Positions 30,593-40,002 of a stretch of 43,697 nt of DNA are shown here, one piece after another. Source of the stretch: CAZCZU01 sp964503475 (GTDB lineage Bacteria > Pseudomonadota > Zetaproteobacteria > Mariprofundales > Mariprofundaceae); contig CAZCZU010000021.1 in NCBI GenBank assembly GCA_964503475.1, positions 1 through 43,697 of the forward strand, read 5' to 3'. A model generated the notes under the pieces. That model did not search any database. It had not been told where the DNA came from and saw only the letters and a list, made by a program, of their open reading frames with translations. Each line of letters opens with the position of its first letter. The stretch's first letter is position 1. Made by a program: the position numbers and the translations under genes.

Positions 30593-31554
30593 GGCCGGGG
30601 TTCCGGCAGGAAACGCCCGTCGATCAGCTGGCCGTATTCCGGTTCATGCGTCAGCAGCCCCTGCTGCACCATCAATTGCCCCAGCCGGCGCGCCGCATCG
30701 AGCAGGGCCGGCTTCTCGCCGCCCAGCAGGCGACGGTTCTCCGCCAGGCCGGTCATAGCGATGGTGCGGTAAGCCTCGTGCAGCTCCTGTGGCGAGATCT
30801 GCAGGCGCGGAGCCATGCGCTGTACCGCATCTTCCGGATAGTTGCTGAAATAGTGGTAAGCCCGAAAATAGGCCCACATCAGGTCATGGATACAGGCCGG
30901 GCAATAGGAGAGGGCATCGGCCCGGGCCACCAGCACATCGACGATACGACCCGGAATCCGGCTGCTGTCGAACAGCACCCGCGCCCCCAGCTTGCGCAGG
31001 TGGGTCGTGGCGGGCTCGAAGGTCACCACGGCATCCACCGTGCCGTTGCGCCACGCCTTCTCATGTTCATTCAGCGTCAGCGGTACGATGGTCACATCAT
31101 TCACACCCAGGCCCGCCGCCTGCAATGCGCCGTCGAGCAGCACCGCCCCGACCCCGGCCGGTTCCACCCCGATGCGCCTGCCTTTCAGGTCGGCAAGCGT
31201 CTTGATGCCGGGACGTACGAGCAGCGTATCGGCCCCGTTGGAGTGATCGAGCACGGCCACAATGCGCAGGTCGGTTCTATGGCTGACCTCGCTGAAGGCC
31301 TCGTCCAGCGTCAAGGCTGCCATCTGCAGCGTGCCGTTGTGCAGGGCCCGCAGCACCTCGGTATTGGAGGAGAGCTCCACCAGTCGGATATGATGCTCGT
31401 CGAAATAGCCGCGTTCGCGCGCCAGATAGAGCAGCTCGTAGCCGGGCCACTGGTTGGTCCCGACCCTGAGCAGCGGCTCCGGCGGCTCGGTGCATCCGCC
31501 CAGCAGCGCCAGCAGGAGCAACACGACCAACCTATTCCCAACCCTCGCAAACAT
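30589..31554 (-). CDS. NitT/TauT (NMT1)-like solute-binding lipoprotein
   Basis: 321 aa. Lipobox LGGC near residue 21 after a hydrophobic leader, then an NMT1/THI5-like fold: RVGTNQWPGYELLYLARERGYFDEHHIRLVEL and LKGRRIGVEPAGVGAVLLDGAL. Such proteins normally feed an ABC importer of nitrate, taurine, thiamine precursors or similar, but no permease or ATPase is near. Coupled to the histidine kinase gene instead, it is more likely a sensory subunit. No clear ribosome site at the chosen ATG; a longer frame to 31854 is antisense to the tgt start and less likely. Confidence 0.82.
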   Translation of the reverse strand: MFARVGNRLVVLLLLALLGGCTEPPEPLLRVGTNQWPGYELLYLARERGYFDEHHIRLVELSSNTEVLRALHNGTLQMAALTLDEAFSEVSHRTDLRIVAVLDHSNGADTLLVRPGIKTLADLKGRRIGVEPAGVGAVLLDGALQAAGLGVNDVTIVPLTLNEHEKAWRNGTVDAVVTFEPATTHLRKLGARVLFDSSRIPGRIVDVLVARADALSYCPACIHDLMWAYFRAYHYFSNYPEDAVQRMAPRLQISPQELHEAYRTIAMTGLAENRRLLGGEKPALLDAARRLGQLMVQQGLLTHEPEYGQLIDGRFLPEPRP

Positions 31555-31663
31555 ATGCAAACAAGATAATGAAGCGCCATGCCAGCGGCAAGCACCCCCG
31601 TCGATACAGTCATGCGGAAAATGCGGCTTCCATCGCGGCCATTCGGCGCTAGGCTGCCCGGCC

Positions 31664-32815
31664 ATGTCCGCACTCGGCTTTGAAATTCTTGCCCGCGACC
31701 CGGAAGGCTTTGCTCGCCGCGGCCGCCTGACCCTCGCCCACGGCACGGTGGAGACCCCCGTCTTCATGCCGGTCGGCACCCAGGCAACCGTCAAAAGCCT
31801 GACCCCGGCGGATCTGACCGACGACATAAAGGCCGAGATTATCCTCGGCAACACCTACCACCTGATGCTCCGCCCCGGTGCCGACATCGTCGAGAAGATG
31901 GGCGGACTGCACCGCTTCATGGCCTGGGATCGCCCGATCCTGACCGACTCCGGCGGCTTCCAGGTCTGGTCGCTGGGTGCGCTGCGCAAGATCGAGGAGC
32001 ACGGCGTGCGTTTCCGTTCGCATATCGACGGGGCCGAATGGTTCCTGGGGCCGAAGGAGAGCATGGAGGTGCAGCGCAAGCTCGGCAGCGACATCGTCAT
32101 GGCTTTTGACGAGTGCACCCCCTACCCGGCCACCGAGAAAGAGGCACGCGATTCGATGCAGATGTCGATGCGCTGGGCCGTGGAGTGTCGCGAACACCTG
32201 CCGGTGAACGATACGCAGGCGCTGTTCGGCATTGTCCAGGGCGGCATGTATCCGGAGCTGCGCCTGGAGAGCCTGAAAGCGGTGTCGGAGATCGATTTCG
32301 AGGGCATTGCCATCGGCGGGCTTTCGGTTGGCGAGCCGAAAGAGGAGATGATGGCCATGCTCGATGCGCTGGCCCCTCACCTGCCGGCGGAAAAGCCGCA
32401 CTACGTGATGGGCGTGGGCACGCCGGACGACCTGATCGAGGGCATTGATCGCGGCATCGACATGTTCGACTGCGTCATGCCGACCCGCAACGCCCGCAAC
32501 GGCACCCTCTTCACCGACGACGGCAAACTGAATATCAAGAACGCCATCCACCAGCTCGACGAACGGCCGATCATGGAGGATTGCGACTGCTACACCTGCC
32601 GCCATTTTTCGCGCGCCTACCTGCGCCATCTGTACATGGCGAAGGAGATTTTATCCTCACGGTTGAATACCTTGCACAATCTTCACTACTATAGCGCCCT
32701 CATGCGCCGTGCCAGGCATGCCATCGAGGAGGGAAACTGGCCGGCGTTCCGTGACAGTTTTTTGAACAGATACCGTAACGGCGGCAAACAAGCCGTCGAT
32801 AAATCAGGAGCTTAG
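31664..32815 (+). CDS. tgt: tRNA-guanine transglycosylase
   Basis: 383 aa. Inserts preQ1 at G34 in queuosine tRNAs. GTVETPVFMPVGTQATVKSL start, substrate aspartate in LTDSGGFQVWS, nucleophile in GIDMFDCVMPTRNAR, and the zinc site C-x-C-x2-C...H (CDCYTCRHF...H). Begins at ATG; an upstream open frame is not family-like. First gene of tgt-yajC-secD-secF; queD of the same pathway lies a few genes on. Confidence 0.97.
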   Translation: MSALGFEILARDPEGFARRGRLTLAHGTVETPVFMPVGTQATVKSLTPADLTDDIKAEIILGNTYHLMLRPGADIVEKMGGLHRFMAWDRPILTDSGGFQVWSLGALRKIEEHGVRFRSHIDGAEWFLGPKESMEVQRKLGSDIVMAFDECTPYPATEKEARDSMQMSMRWAVECREHLPVNDTQALFGIVQGGMYPELRLESLKAVSEIDFEGIAIGGLSVGEPKEEMMAMLDALAPHLPAEKPHYVMGVGTPDDLIEGIDRGIDMFDCVMPTRNARNGTLFTDDGKLNIKNAIHQLDERPIMEDCDCYTCRHFSRAYLRHLYMAKEILSSRLNTLHNLHYYSALMRRARHAIEEGNWPAFRDSFLNRYRNGGKQAVDKSGA

Positions 32816-32818
32816 ACA

Positions 32819-33160
32819 ATGTCCATTATCCGTACCTTTATTTCGGCCGCAGCCATTCTCATGGCCACGACCGCCAACGCCTGGGCCGCAGGCGGCGATG
32901 CCCAGAGTGGCTTCGCCCAGCTGGTACCGCTGATCCTGATCATGGTGATCTTCTGGTTCCTGCTGATCCGCCCGCAGCAGAAGCGCGTCAAAGAGCACCG
33001 TAACATGATCGAGGCGATCAAGAAGGGCGACAAGGTCGTCACCAGCGGCGGCATCATCGGCACCGTCACCGACATCAAGGATAACCTGGTCAAAGTCGAG
33101 ATCGCCGACAACGTGCGCGTACAGGTGAAGCGCGACACCATCGCCGGCCTGGCCGAATAA
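32819..33160 (+). CDS. yajC: Sec translocase accessory subunit YajC
   Basis: 113 aa. Signal-like N-terminus (about 1-22), one TM (LVPLILIMVIFWFLLIRPQQKRVKEH) and the small basic cytoplasmic domain (GDKVVTSGGIIGTVTDI). Three bases after tgt. Confidence 0.96.
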   Translation: MSIIRTFISAAAILMATTANAWAAGGDAQSGFAQLVPLILIMVIFWFLLIRPQQKRVKEHRNMIEAIKKGDKVVTSGGIIGTVTDIKDNLVKVEIADNVRVQVKRDTIAGLAE

Positions 33161-33193
33161 ACCGACAACAACCCAACGACAAGGACAACCGAC

Positions 33194-34771
33194 ATGCATT
33201 CATATCCGCGCTGGAAACTCTGGCTCATTCTGGTCGTGCTCGTGGCCGCCGTCATGGGCACCGTACCGAACCTCACGAGCGTCCCCACCTGGTGGCCGGG
33301 CTCGATGAGCAAGCCGATGAATCTCGGCCTCGACCTGAAGGGCGGCATTCATCTGGTGCTGGATGTGGATGTCGACAAGGCGGTGGAGCGCAGTGTCGAG
33401 GAGAACATCGACACGGCCCGCCGTGTCCTGCGCGAGAATCGCATTCTCTACCGCAGCCTCGATGCCAAGGGCACCGAAATGCACATCGTGCTGCGCAACG
33501 CCTCGGACAGCCAGGCGGCCGAGAAGCTGTTCAAGGAGAGCTTCCCGAACTACAACATCACCGCCAAGGGTGAGGCATTCACGCTGGCCGTGACCGAGAC
33601 CGAGGCGAAAGAGATCAAGGACTTCGCCGTCGACCAGGCCATCGAGGTGGTCCGCAACCGTATCGACGCACTGGGCACCACGGAGCCGGTGATCGTCAAG
33701 CAGGGCGAGCGCCGCATTCTGGTGCAGATTCCCGGCTATGAGGATTCCGCCCACGCCAAGAGCCTGATCGGCCGTACCGCCCAGCTGGAGTTCAAGCTGG
33801 TGGACGAGAAGGGCGACCTCGACAAGGCACTGGCCGGCCAGATTCCGCCGGGCGACATCATCATGTACGGCGCCGAAGAGACGCGCGGCGGCAAGAGCTT
33901 CCGCCAGCCCTACCTGCTGAAGAAACGTACCGAGCTCTCCGGTTCCGAGGTTGCCGATGCGCGCGTCTCCATCGATTCGCGCTTCAACGAATATGCCGTC
34001 ACCCTGAAGTTCAACAGCAACGGCGCGCGCAAGTTCGACAAGCTGACCCAGGCCCATGTCGGCGAGCGTTTTGCCATCATCCTCGAGGGCACGGTACAGT
34101 CGGCGCCGGTCATTCGCGAGCGCATTGCCGGCGGCTCGGCCCAGATCACCGGCGGCTTCACCCCGAACGAGGCGCATGACCTGGCCATCGTGCTGCGTGC
34201 CGGTGCCCTGCCCGCCCCGGTCAAGGTGGTCGAGGAGCGCTCGATCGGCCCCAGCCTCGGTCAGGACTCCATCGACCAGGGCATGAACTCGATCATCATC
34301 GGCTGCATCCTGGTACTGGTCTTCATGGCCGTGTACTACCGCATGTTCGGCCTGATCGCCAACGTAGCCCTGATCTTCAACATGCTGCTGATCGTCGCCG
34401 CCATGAGCATGATCGGCGCCACGCTGACCCTGCCGGGTATCGCCGGCATCGTGCTGACCATCGGCATGGCCGTGGACGCCAACGTGCTGATCTTCGAGCG
34501 TATTCGCGAGGAGCTGCACATGGGCAAGACGCCGCTGGCCGCCATCGACGGCGGTTACGACAAGGCGCTCTCGACCATCGTCGACGCCAACATCACCACC
34601 CTGATCGCCGCCATCGTGCTGTTCCAGTTCGGTTCCGGTCCGGTCAAGGGCTTCGCCGTCACCCTTTCCGTCGGCATTCTGGCCTCGATGTTCACCGCCA
34701 TCATGGTGACCCGTGCCATCGTCGCGCTCGGCACCGAGAAGCGCGGCAAGATCGAAAAACTGAGCATCTGA
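33194..34771 (+). CDS. secD: Protein translocase subunit SecD
   Basis: 525 aa. N-terminal TM, DLKGGIHLVLDVDVDKAV P1 head region, then five C-terminal TMs beginning near SIIIGCILVLVFMAVYYRMFG, with GMAVDANVLIFERIREE, the RND D-x-N motif. Works with SecF, driving export with the proton gradient. Confidence 0.97.
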   Translation: MHSYPRWKLWLILVVLVAAVMGTVPNLTSVPTWWPGSMSKPMNLGLDLKGGIHLVLDVDVDKAVERSVEENIDTARRVLRENRILYRSLDAKGTEMHIVLRNASDSQAAEKLFKESFPNYNITAKGEAFTLAVTETEAKEIKDFAVDQAIEVVRNRIDALGTTEPVIVKQGERRILVQIPGYEDSAHAKSLIGRTAQLEFKLVDEKGDLDKALAGQIPPGDIIMYGAEETRGGKSFRQPYLLKKRTELSGSEVADARVSIDSRFNEYAVTLKFNSNGARKFDKLTQAHVGERFAIILEGTVQSAPVIRERIAGGSAQITGGFTPNEAHDLAIVLRAGALPAPVKVVEERSIGPSLGQDSIDQGMNSIIIGCILVLVFMAVYYRMFGLIANVALIFNMLLIVAAMSMIGATLTLPGIAGIVLTIGMAVDANVLIFERIREELHMGKTPLAAIDGGYDKALSTIVDANITTLIAAIVLFQFGSGPVKGFAVTLSVGILASMFTAIMVTRAIVALGTEKRGKIEKLSI

Positions 34772-34782
34772 GGAGCTAGGTA

Positions 34783-35727
34783 ATGCAGCTGATCCGTCCC
34801 GATATCAACATCGACTTCCTGGGCAAGCGCAAGATCGCCCTGATCGCCTCGACCCTGATGATCCTCATCTCGCTGGGGCTTCTGGCCACGCGCGGGCTGA
34901 ACTTCGGCATCGACTTTACCGGCGGCACGCTGGTGGAGGTGAAGTTCGACAAGGCCCCGGCCGTTGCCGATGTCCGCAAGGCCCTTGCCCCGAAGGGCTA
35001 TGAGCAGGCCGTGATCCAGGAGTTCGGTGCGCCGAACGAAATCCTGATCCGGGTGCAGAACAAGGAGGGTGAGGAGTCCGCCACCATCAGCACTGCCGTA
35101 CTTGACGGCCTCTCCGCCGCCTTCGGCGCCGATGCCGTCGAGATGCGCCGTGTCGAGTATGTCGGCCCGCAGGTGGGAGAGGAGCTGACCCGCGCCGGTA
35201 TCTACGCCGTGCTGATCGCCATGCTGGCCATCCTGATCTACGTCACCTTCCGCTTCGAGCTGCGCTTTGCCATCGGTGCCGATTCCGCCCTGCTGCACGA
35301 CATCACCATCGTCGTCGGCATCTTTGCGCTGACCGGCAAGGAGTTCACCCTGCCGGTGGTGGCTGCCATCCTGACCGTGATCGGCTACTCGCTGAACGAC
35401 ACCATCGTCGTCTTCGACCGTATCCGCGAAAACCTGGCTGCCAACCGCAAGAAGAAGAAACCGGACGACGAGGCCTTTGTCTGCAACGCCTCGATCAACC
35501 AGACGCTGGCCCGCACGCTGATGACCTCATTCACCACCCTGCTGGTGGTCATTGCCCTCTTCCTGCTGGGCGGTGAGGTGATCCACGACTTCGCCTTCGC
35601 ATTGATGGTCGGCATCCTGGTCGGTACCTACTCATCGATCTATATCGCAAGCCCGATCATGCTGTCGCTGGCCGGCCGCTTCCAGCCATCGGAAGAGGAG
35701 ATCAAGGAAATGGAGGCCCGCCCCTGA
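34783..35727 (+). CDS. secF: Protein translocase subunit SecF
   Basis: 314 aa. FGIDFTGGTLVEVKF, six TMs and GYSLNDTIVVFDRIRENL are SecF signatures. Eleven bases after secD. Its stop overlaps the CTG start of the following gene. Confidence 0.97.
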   Translation: MQLIRPDINIDFLGKRKIALIASTLMILISLGLLATRGLNFGIDFTGGTLVEVKFDKAPAVADVRKALAPKGYEQAVIQEFGAPNEILIRVQNKEGEESATISTAVLDGLSAAFGADAVEMRRVEYVGPQVGEELTRAGIYAVLIAMLAILIYVTFRFELRFAIGADSALLHDITIVVGIFALTGKEFTLPVVAAILTVIGYSLNDTIVVFDRIRENLAANRKKKKPDDEAFVCNASINQTLARTLMTSFTTLLVVIALFLLGGEVIHDFAFALMVGILVGTYSSIYIASPIMLSLAGRFQPSEEEIKEMEARP

Positions 35728-36134
35728 GCCTCGGCGGCGGCACCTTCCGCGCCGACGTCTCGCCCGAGATCGTCGGCGATACGCCACTGGTACGCGGCTA
35801 TGGCGACGACTATCTGCAGGTCGGCGAAACCCGCTATCGCGAAGGTCTCTGCATTCACCGTGGTCGGATCATCGCCCCGTGGGGCCCCGAACGGCTGCGT
35901 GAACTGAACTCCGGGCACCTGGCATGCATCCTGGACGAACCGCCGGAGGTGCTGGTGATCGGCACCGGCCGCCTGACCGCCTTTCCCGATGCCGCGGTGC
36001 TGGAGAGCCTGAGCGAGCACGGTATCGGTTTCGAGTGCATGGACTCGCGGGCGGCAGCCCGCACCTTCAACATCCTGGTGGGCGAAGGCAGACCGGTGTC
36101 GGGCCTGTTCCTCTCCCCCGCAGCAGGCAACTGA
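35724..36134 (+). CDS. Mth938-like (NDUFAF3/DUF498) protein, probable CTG start
   Basis: 136 aa. The whole domain is visible: LSLGGGTFRADV, YLQVGETRYREGLCIHRGRIIAPWG, PEVLVIGTGRL, GIGFECMDSRAAARTFNILVGEGRPV. The family commonly follows secF; its role is unclear (a human homologue assembles complex I). No ATG, GTG or TTG occurs in frame before 35949, which would delete more than half the domain. A CTG at 35724-35726 has GGAGG seven bases upstream and overlaps the secF stop as CTGA, like the ATGA couplings elsewhere here, so I take it as the start. Confidence 0.82.
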   Translation: MSLGGGTFRADVSPEIVGDTPLVRGYGDDYLQVGETRYREGLCIHRGRIIAPWGPERLRELNSGHLACILDEPPEVLVIGTGRLTAFPDAAVLESLSEHGIGFECMDSRAAARTFNILVGEGRPVSGLFLSPAAGN

Positions 36135-36230
36135 AGCCACAGCGCTTCACATCAAGGCGGTGCTTTCTTGCAGAGGCCCGACATGACCTGCCAGAATTGA
36201 GCATATAAAAAGAGAACCAAGGCCAGACCG

Positions 36231-36605
36231 ATGTCCCGTTACGAACTGATGATCAAAACCGATTTTGCCGCCGCCCACCAGTTGCGCGGCTACCCGGGCG
36301 ATTGTGCCCGCCTGCACGGCCATAACTGGCATGTGGAGCTCTATGTCGAGTGCGGCGAACTGGACGAACTGGGGCTGGCTGTCGACTACAAGATCATGAA
36401 GCGGGAACTGAAAGCCGCGCTGGCCGACTGGGACCACTACAATCTGAACGATGTACCGCCGTTCGACACCATCAATCCGAGCAGCGAAAATGTGGCGCGT
36501 GTCCTTTACGAGCGGATGAGCAAACGACTGGATGACGACAGACTGCATGTCTCGCGCATCGTCATCGGCGAAACCTGCACTGCCAAAGTCACCTACTGGC
36601 CCTGA
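36231..36605 (+). CDS. queD: 6-carboxytetrahydropterin synthase
   Basis: 124 aa. Second step of queuosine precursor synthesis. Zinc histidines in AAHQL and LHGHNW, catalytic Cys in GDCARLHGH, and DHYNLND are present. Functionally linked to tgt upstream. Its last 13 bp overlap the tail of a converging response regulator gene. Confidence 0.93.
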   Translation: MSRYELMIKTDFAAAHQLRGYPGDCARLHGHNWHVELYVECGELDELGLAVDYKIMKRELKAALADWDHYNLNDVPPFDTINPSSENVARVLYERMSKRLDDDRLHVSRIVIGETCTAKVTYWP

Positions 36606-36976
36606 GTAACCTGCTGCAGCGACCGGATATGCCCTTCCAGTTCACCGTAGCGTAACGGCTTGGGCAGGCAGATGATGTTCCCGGATGCTGCGATCGCGGC
36701 ATCGCGCATATCGCCGCACATGCCGCTGATAATCATCACCGGAAGCGAGGGGTTGAAAAGGCGCAGGATCTGGGCCAGCTCCAGACCGGTCAGTGCCGGC
36801 ATGCGATAATCGGTCAGCAGCATGTCAAAATCGCCGTCGGCCTTGTGAAAACGCTCCAGTGCCTGCTCGCCGTTGGCGCAGGCCTCCACCGAATGGCCCA
36901 TACCTTCGAGTACGAAGCGGTAAATCTTCAGCAGTTCCGGCTCATCATCGGCCAGCAAAATCTTCCAGGGTGCCAT
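36593..36976 (-). CDS. Stand-alone response regulator receiver
   Basis: 127 aa from ATG with GGAGGAAG upstream. Receiver only: LLADDE acid pair, phospho-aspartate in MLLTDYRMP, Thr/Ser in MIISG, Lys in CLPKP. No output domain. Closely similar in layout and wording (MLLTDYRMP, LRLF) to the next gene: a local duplication. Both carry the same palindromic site upstream. Neighbouring hybrid kinases could use them as phosphorelay intermediates. Confidence 0.88.
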   Translation of the reverse strand: MAPWKILLADDEPELLKIYRFVLEGMGHSVEACANGEQALERFHKADGDFDMLLTDYRMPALTGLELAQILRLFNPSLPVMIISGMCGDMRDAAIAASGNIICLPKPLRYGELEGHIRSLQQVTQGQ

Positions 36977-37037
36977 CACTTCCTCCGCAGGACTCCTGTC
37001 CAGTTCGGGAAAGTAGACGACATAAGAGACCACGAAA

Positions 37038-37055
37038 ATAGCCCGTTTGCGCTAT
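37038..37055 (-). promoter_or_regulatory. Shared palindromic site before response regulator 1
   Basis: On the coding strand ATAGCGCAAACGGGCTAT followed by TTTC, 62 bp before the start. Arms ATAGC/GCTAT are intact. Confidence 0.5.
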
Positions 37056-37196
37056 AGAACCATCTCGCCTGCTGCGGCAGTTCGCTGGTTTCGGTATCGA
37101 TGGGGCCGAAATCTTTTATGCATGCCGGCGCCGGAATAATGGCAAATCCGGCTATCCCTTACCCGAGCGGCATCCATTCCATCAAAGGCTTATGCA

Positions 37197-37595
37197 TTAA
37201 GAACCGATGTCTCTTGAAACAGAGGCGATACGCTCCTGGAGTTGCTCCAGCTCGAGACAAAGCTCTTCGTATCGCACCGGCTTGGATAGGCAGGTAATCT
37301 GATAGGCCAGCAGGTCGGCCGCATTGATCTCCTCCTTGAAACCGGTGATCATCAAAACCGGCAGCTTCTCATCGAACAGTCGCAGCATCTGGGTCAGCTG
37401 CACGCCGTTCACATGCGGCATGCGGTAATCGGTAAGCAACATATCGAACTGCCCTTGATGGCGCTGATAGACCGACAGGGCATCGCGACTGTCCGCACAG
37501 GCCACTACCTCGTGCCCCATCCGTTCAAGATAGGCCCGATGGACCGCAAGAATCATCGATTCATCATCCACCGCGAGAATTTTCCAAGGCTTCAT
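37197..37595 (-). CDS. Stand-alone response regulator receiver
   Basis: 132 aa. Receiver only: AVDDE, phospho-aspartate in MLLTDYRMP, MITG, Lys in CLSKP. Paralogue of the regulator at 36593. Transcribed leftward, away from hemL. Confidence 0.88.
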   Translation of the reverse strand: MKPWKILAVDDESMILAVHRAYLERMGHEVVACADSRDALSVYQRHQGQFDMLLTDYRMPHVNGVQLTQMLRLFDEKLPVLMITGFKEEINAADLLAYQITCLSKPVRYEELCLELEQLQERIASVSRDIGS

Positions 37596-37894
37596 GATCT
37601 GCTTTACGCTCCCCTTCTGATGACTGGAAAGAGGTCAGCATAGAGCATTACCGGCAAGGTAAAATAGCTCATTTGCGCTATTTTCACCCATATCGACCCG
37701 TTGCAGGACGGAAATAGCGCGGCGCAGAATGGAATCGGCAGAAGCCATGATCGTGCAACAGGGCTACCGTGTCCGCCAACGATGCCGTTCCGGCAGGGCC
37801 GGGGCCCCACCTTCGACATCGCTTTCGATGCTGATTAGGGTTGCGCCTTCCTTAACAGGGAATACGACGAACTGATTCGGGGAAAGGGAGCCAT
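37596..37894. other. Divergent promoter region, response regulator 2 / hemL
   Basis: 299 bp between divergent genes. Contains the shared palindromic site (37664-37681) and a GGGGAAAGGGAG ribosome site before hemL. No further gene seen. Confidence 0.5.
37664..37681 (-). promoter_or_regulatory. Shared palindromic site before response regulator 2
   Basis: On the coding strand ATAGCGCAAATGAGCTAT followed by TTTA, 69 bp before the start; differs from the site at 37038 at two central positions only. Confidence 0.5.
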
Positions 37895-39193
37895 ATGTCA
37901 TCCACACAGCAATCGACCACTGATTTCAATGCGGCCAAAGCACTGCTGCCCGGCGGCGTCAATTCGCCGGTGCGCGCTTTCAAATCGGTCGGCGGCACGC
38001 CGCGCTTTATTGCCAGGGCGGCCGGCTCGCGTATCCAGGATGTGGATGGCAATGAGTATATCGACTACGTCGGTTCCTGGGGGCCGATGATCCTCGGCCA
38101 CGCCCATCCGGATGTGGTGAAAGGCGTGCAGGAGACGGCCGCGCTCGGCATGAGTTTCGGCGCCCCCTGCGAACTGGAGATCGACCTGGCCAGACTGGTG
38201 ATCGACATGGTGCCCTCGATCGAGGTCGTGCGCTTCGTCAACTCCGGTACCGAAGCGACCATGAGCGCCCTGCGTCTGGCACGCGGCTTCACCGGCCGTG
38301 ACAAGTTCATCAAGTTCGACGGCGGCTACCATGGCCATGCCGACGGCTTCCTGGTCAAGGCGGGCAGCGGTGCAGCCACCTTCGGCGAGCCCGACTCCGC
38401 CGGTGTCCCGGCCGACTACGCCAAGCTGACCCTGACCGCCCCGTTCAACGATATCGAAGCGGTGAAGAGGCTGTTCGCCGAGAACAAGGACGAGATCGCC
38501 TGCATCATCGTCGAGCCGGTACCGGGCAACACCGGCGTCATGGACCTCTACTCCAACGGTTTCCTGCAGCAGCTGCGCGACATCTGCGATGCCGAGGGCG
38601 CCCTGCTGATTTTCGACGAGGTGATGTGCGGCTTCCGTGTCGCTGCCGGCGGCGCCCAGGAGCGCTTCGGCATCACCCCGGACCTCACCTGCCTGGGCAA
38701 GATCATCGGCGGTGGCCTGCCGGTCGGCGCCTATGGCGGCCGCGAGGAGATCATGCGCAAGATCAGCCCGGACGGCCCGGTCTATCAGGCCGGTACGCTC
38801 TCCGGCAACCCGCTGGCCATGCGTGCAGGCCTTGAGACCCTCTCCCGTCTGCGCACCCCCGGCTTCTATGAGGAGCTGGAGCGCAAGACCACCCGTCTGG
38901 TCGAAGGCATGCTGGCAGGCTGCAAGGCAGCCGGTGTGCCGGCCGTCGCCAATCAGGTGGGAGCGATGTTCACTGTCTTTTTCACCGATCAGGATGCGAT
39001 CAACAACCACGCCGATGTCAGCAACCACTGCGACCTCGCCTTCTTCGGCAAGTTCTTCAACGCCATGCTCGACGAGGGTGTCTACCTCGCCCCGTCGCAG
39101 TACGAGGCTGCCTTCATGAGTGCGGCCCACAGCGATGCGGATGTGGAAGCCACCATCGAAGCGGCTGCCCGGGCACTCGCGAAGCTTGTTTGA
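37895..39193 (+). CDS. hemL: Glutamate-1-semialdehyde 2,1-aminomutase
   Basis: 432 aa. PLP enzyme of the C5 haem pathway. FDEVMCGFRVAAGGAQ contains the PLP aspartate; the lysine is in TCLGKIIGGGLPVGAYGG (about 268). Full length. Confidence 0.97.
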   Translation: MSSTQQSTTDFNAAKALLPGGVNSPVRAFKSVGGTPRFIARAAGSRIQDVDGNEYIDYVGSWGPMILGHAHPDVVKGVQETAALGMSFGAPCELEIDLARLVIDMVPSIEVVRFVNSGTEATMSALRLARGFTGRDKFIKFDGGYHGHADGFLVKAGSGAATFGEPDSAGVPADYAKLTLTAPFNDIEAVKRLFAENKDEIACIIVEPVPGNTGVMDLYSNGFLQQLRDICDAEGALLIFDEVMCGFRVAAGGAQERFGITPDLTCLGKIIGGGLPVGAYGGREEIMRKISPDGPVYQAGTLSGNPLAMRAGLETLSRLRTPGFYEELERKTTRLVEGMLAGCKAAGVPAVANQVGAMFTVFFTDQDAINNHADVSNHCDLAFFGKFFNAMLDEGVYLAPSQYEAAFMSAAHSDADVEATIEAAARALAKLV

Positions 39194-39310
39194 TATGGCT
39201 ACCGGCCTCCTGCCTTTCGCCATTCACGCTACGCAAGAGCGCGGTCTTACTGCGCTCACGGGCACACATCCATGCACCCGCCCCACGTCCTGTGGAGAGA
39301 GAGGAGAGGT

Positions 39311-39667
39311 ATGAGCCTGATCGATGCCATCAAGTTCAACGAGGCGGGCCTGGTGCCCGCCATCGCCCAGGATGCAACCACGGGCCGCGTGCTGATGATG
39401 GCGTGGATGAACGAAGAGGCGGTGCGGGCGACGCTTGCCACCGGCTTTGCCCACTACTACTCCCGCTCGCGCCAAAAGCAGTGGCAGAAGGGCGAATCCT
39501 CCGGACACGTGCAGAAGATTGTCGACATCTACCTCGACTGTGACGGCGATACGCTGCTGCTCACGATCGAGCAGACCGGCCCCGCCTGCCACACCAACCG
39601 CGCATCCTGTTTCTACCGCCAGCAGGTCAATGGGGCGTGGATCACGATCGAGGAGCCGATGGCATGA
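39311..39667 (+). CDS. hisI: Phosphoribosyl-AMP cyclohydrolase
   Basis: 118 aa from ATG with GGAGAGG upstream. Histidine synthesis step 3: MMAWMNEEA, YYSRSRQKQWQKGESSGH, and the zinc site D-x-D plus cysteines in DCDGDTLLL...GPACHTNRASCF. Confidence 0.96.
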   Translation: MSLIDAIKFNEAGLVPAIAQDATTGRVLMMAWMNEEAVRATLATGFAHYYSRSRQKQWQKGESSGHVQKIVDIYLDCDGDTLLLTIEQTGPACHTNRASCFYRQQVNGAWITIEEPMA

Positions 39668-40002
39668 GCAGTTCCAACGATATCCTGCAGCAACTGGCCG
39701 CCATCCTTGAAGAGCGCAAGGGTCAGGATGCCGATGCCTCTTATGTCGCCTCGCTCTATGCCAAACCCGACAAGATGCTGGAGAAGATCGGCGAGGAAGC
39801 AGTGGAAGCGATCATTGCCGCCAAAAACCACGACAAGGCCGAGATCATCTACGAGACGGCCGACCTCTGGTTCCACTCGATGGTGATGCTGGCTCACTAC
39901 GGCCTCTCGACGGACGATGTGCTGGCCGAGCTTGCCCGCCGCTTCGGTGTCTCCGGCCATGACGAGAAAGCTTCGCGCACCGATGCGCCAAACAAGACCT
40001 GA
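39664..40002 (+). CDS. hisE: Phosphoribosyl-ATP diphosphatase
   Basis: 112 aa. Step 2 of histidine synthesis. MazG-like all-helical fold with KIGEEAVEAIIAAKN and the E-x2-YETADLWFHSMVML metal helix. ATGA overlap with hisI. Separate hisI and hisE rather than a fused hisIE. Confidence 0.96.
   Translation: MSSSNDILQQLAAILEERKGQDADASYVASLYAKPDKMLEKIGEEAVEAIIAAKNHDKAEIIYETADLWFHSMVMLAHYGLSTDDVLAELARRFGVSGHDEKASRTDAPNKT

Noticed and set aside
33200..34519. 439-codon minus-strand frame
   Set aside because: Antisense to secD, no start signal, shadow composition.
37898..39223. 441-codon minus-strand frame
   Set aside because: Antisense to hemL; hemL is unmistakable.
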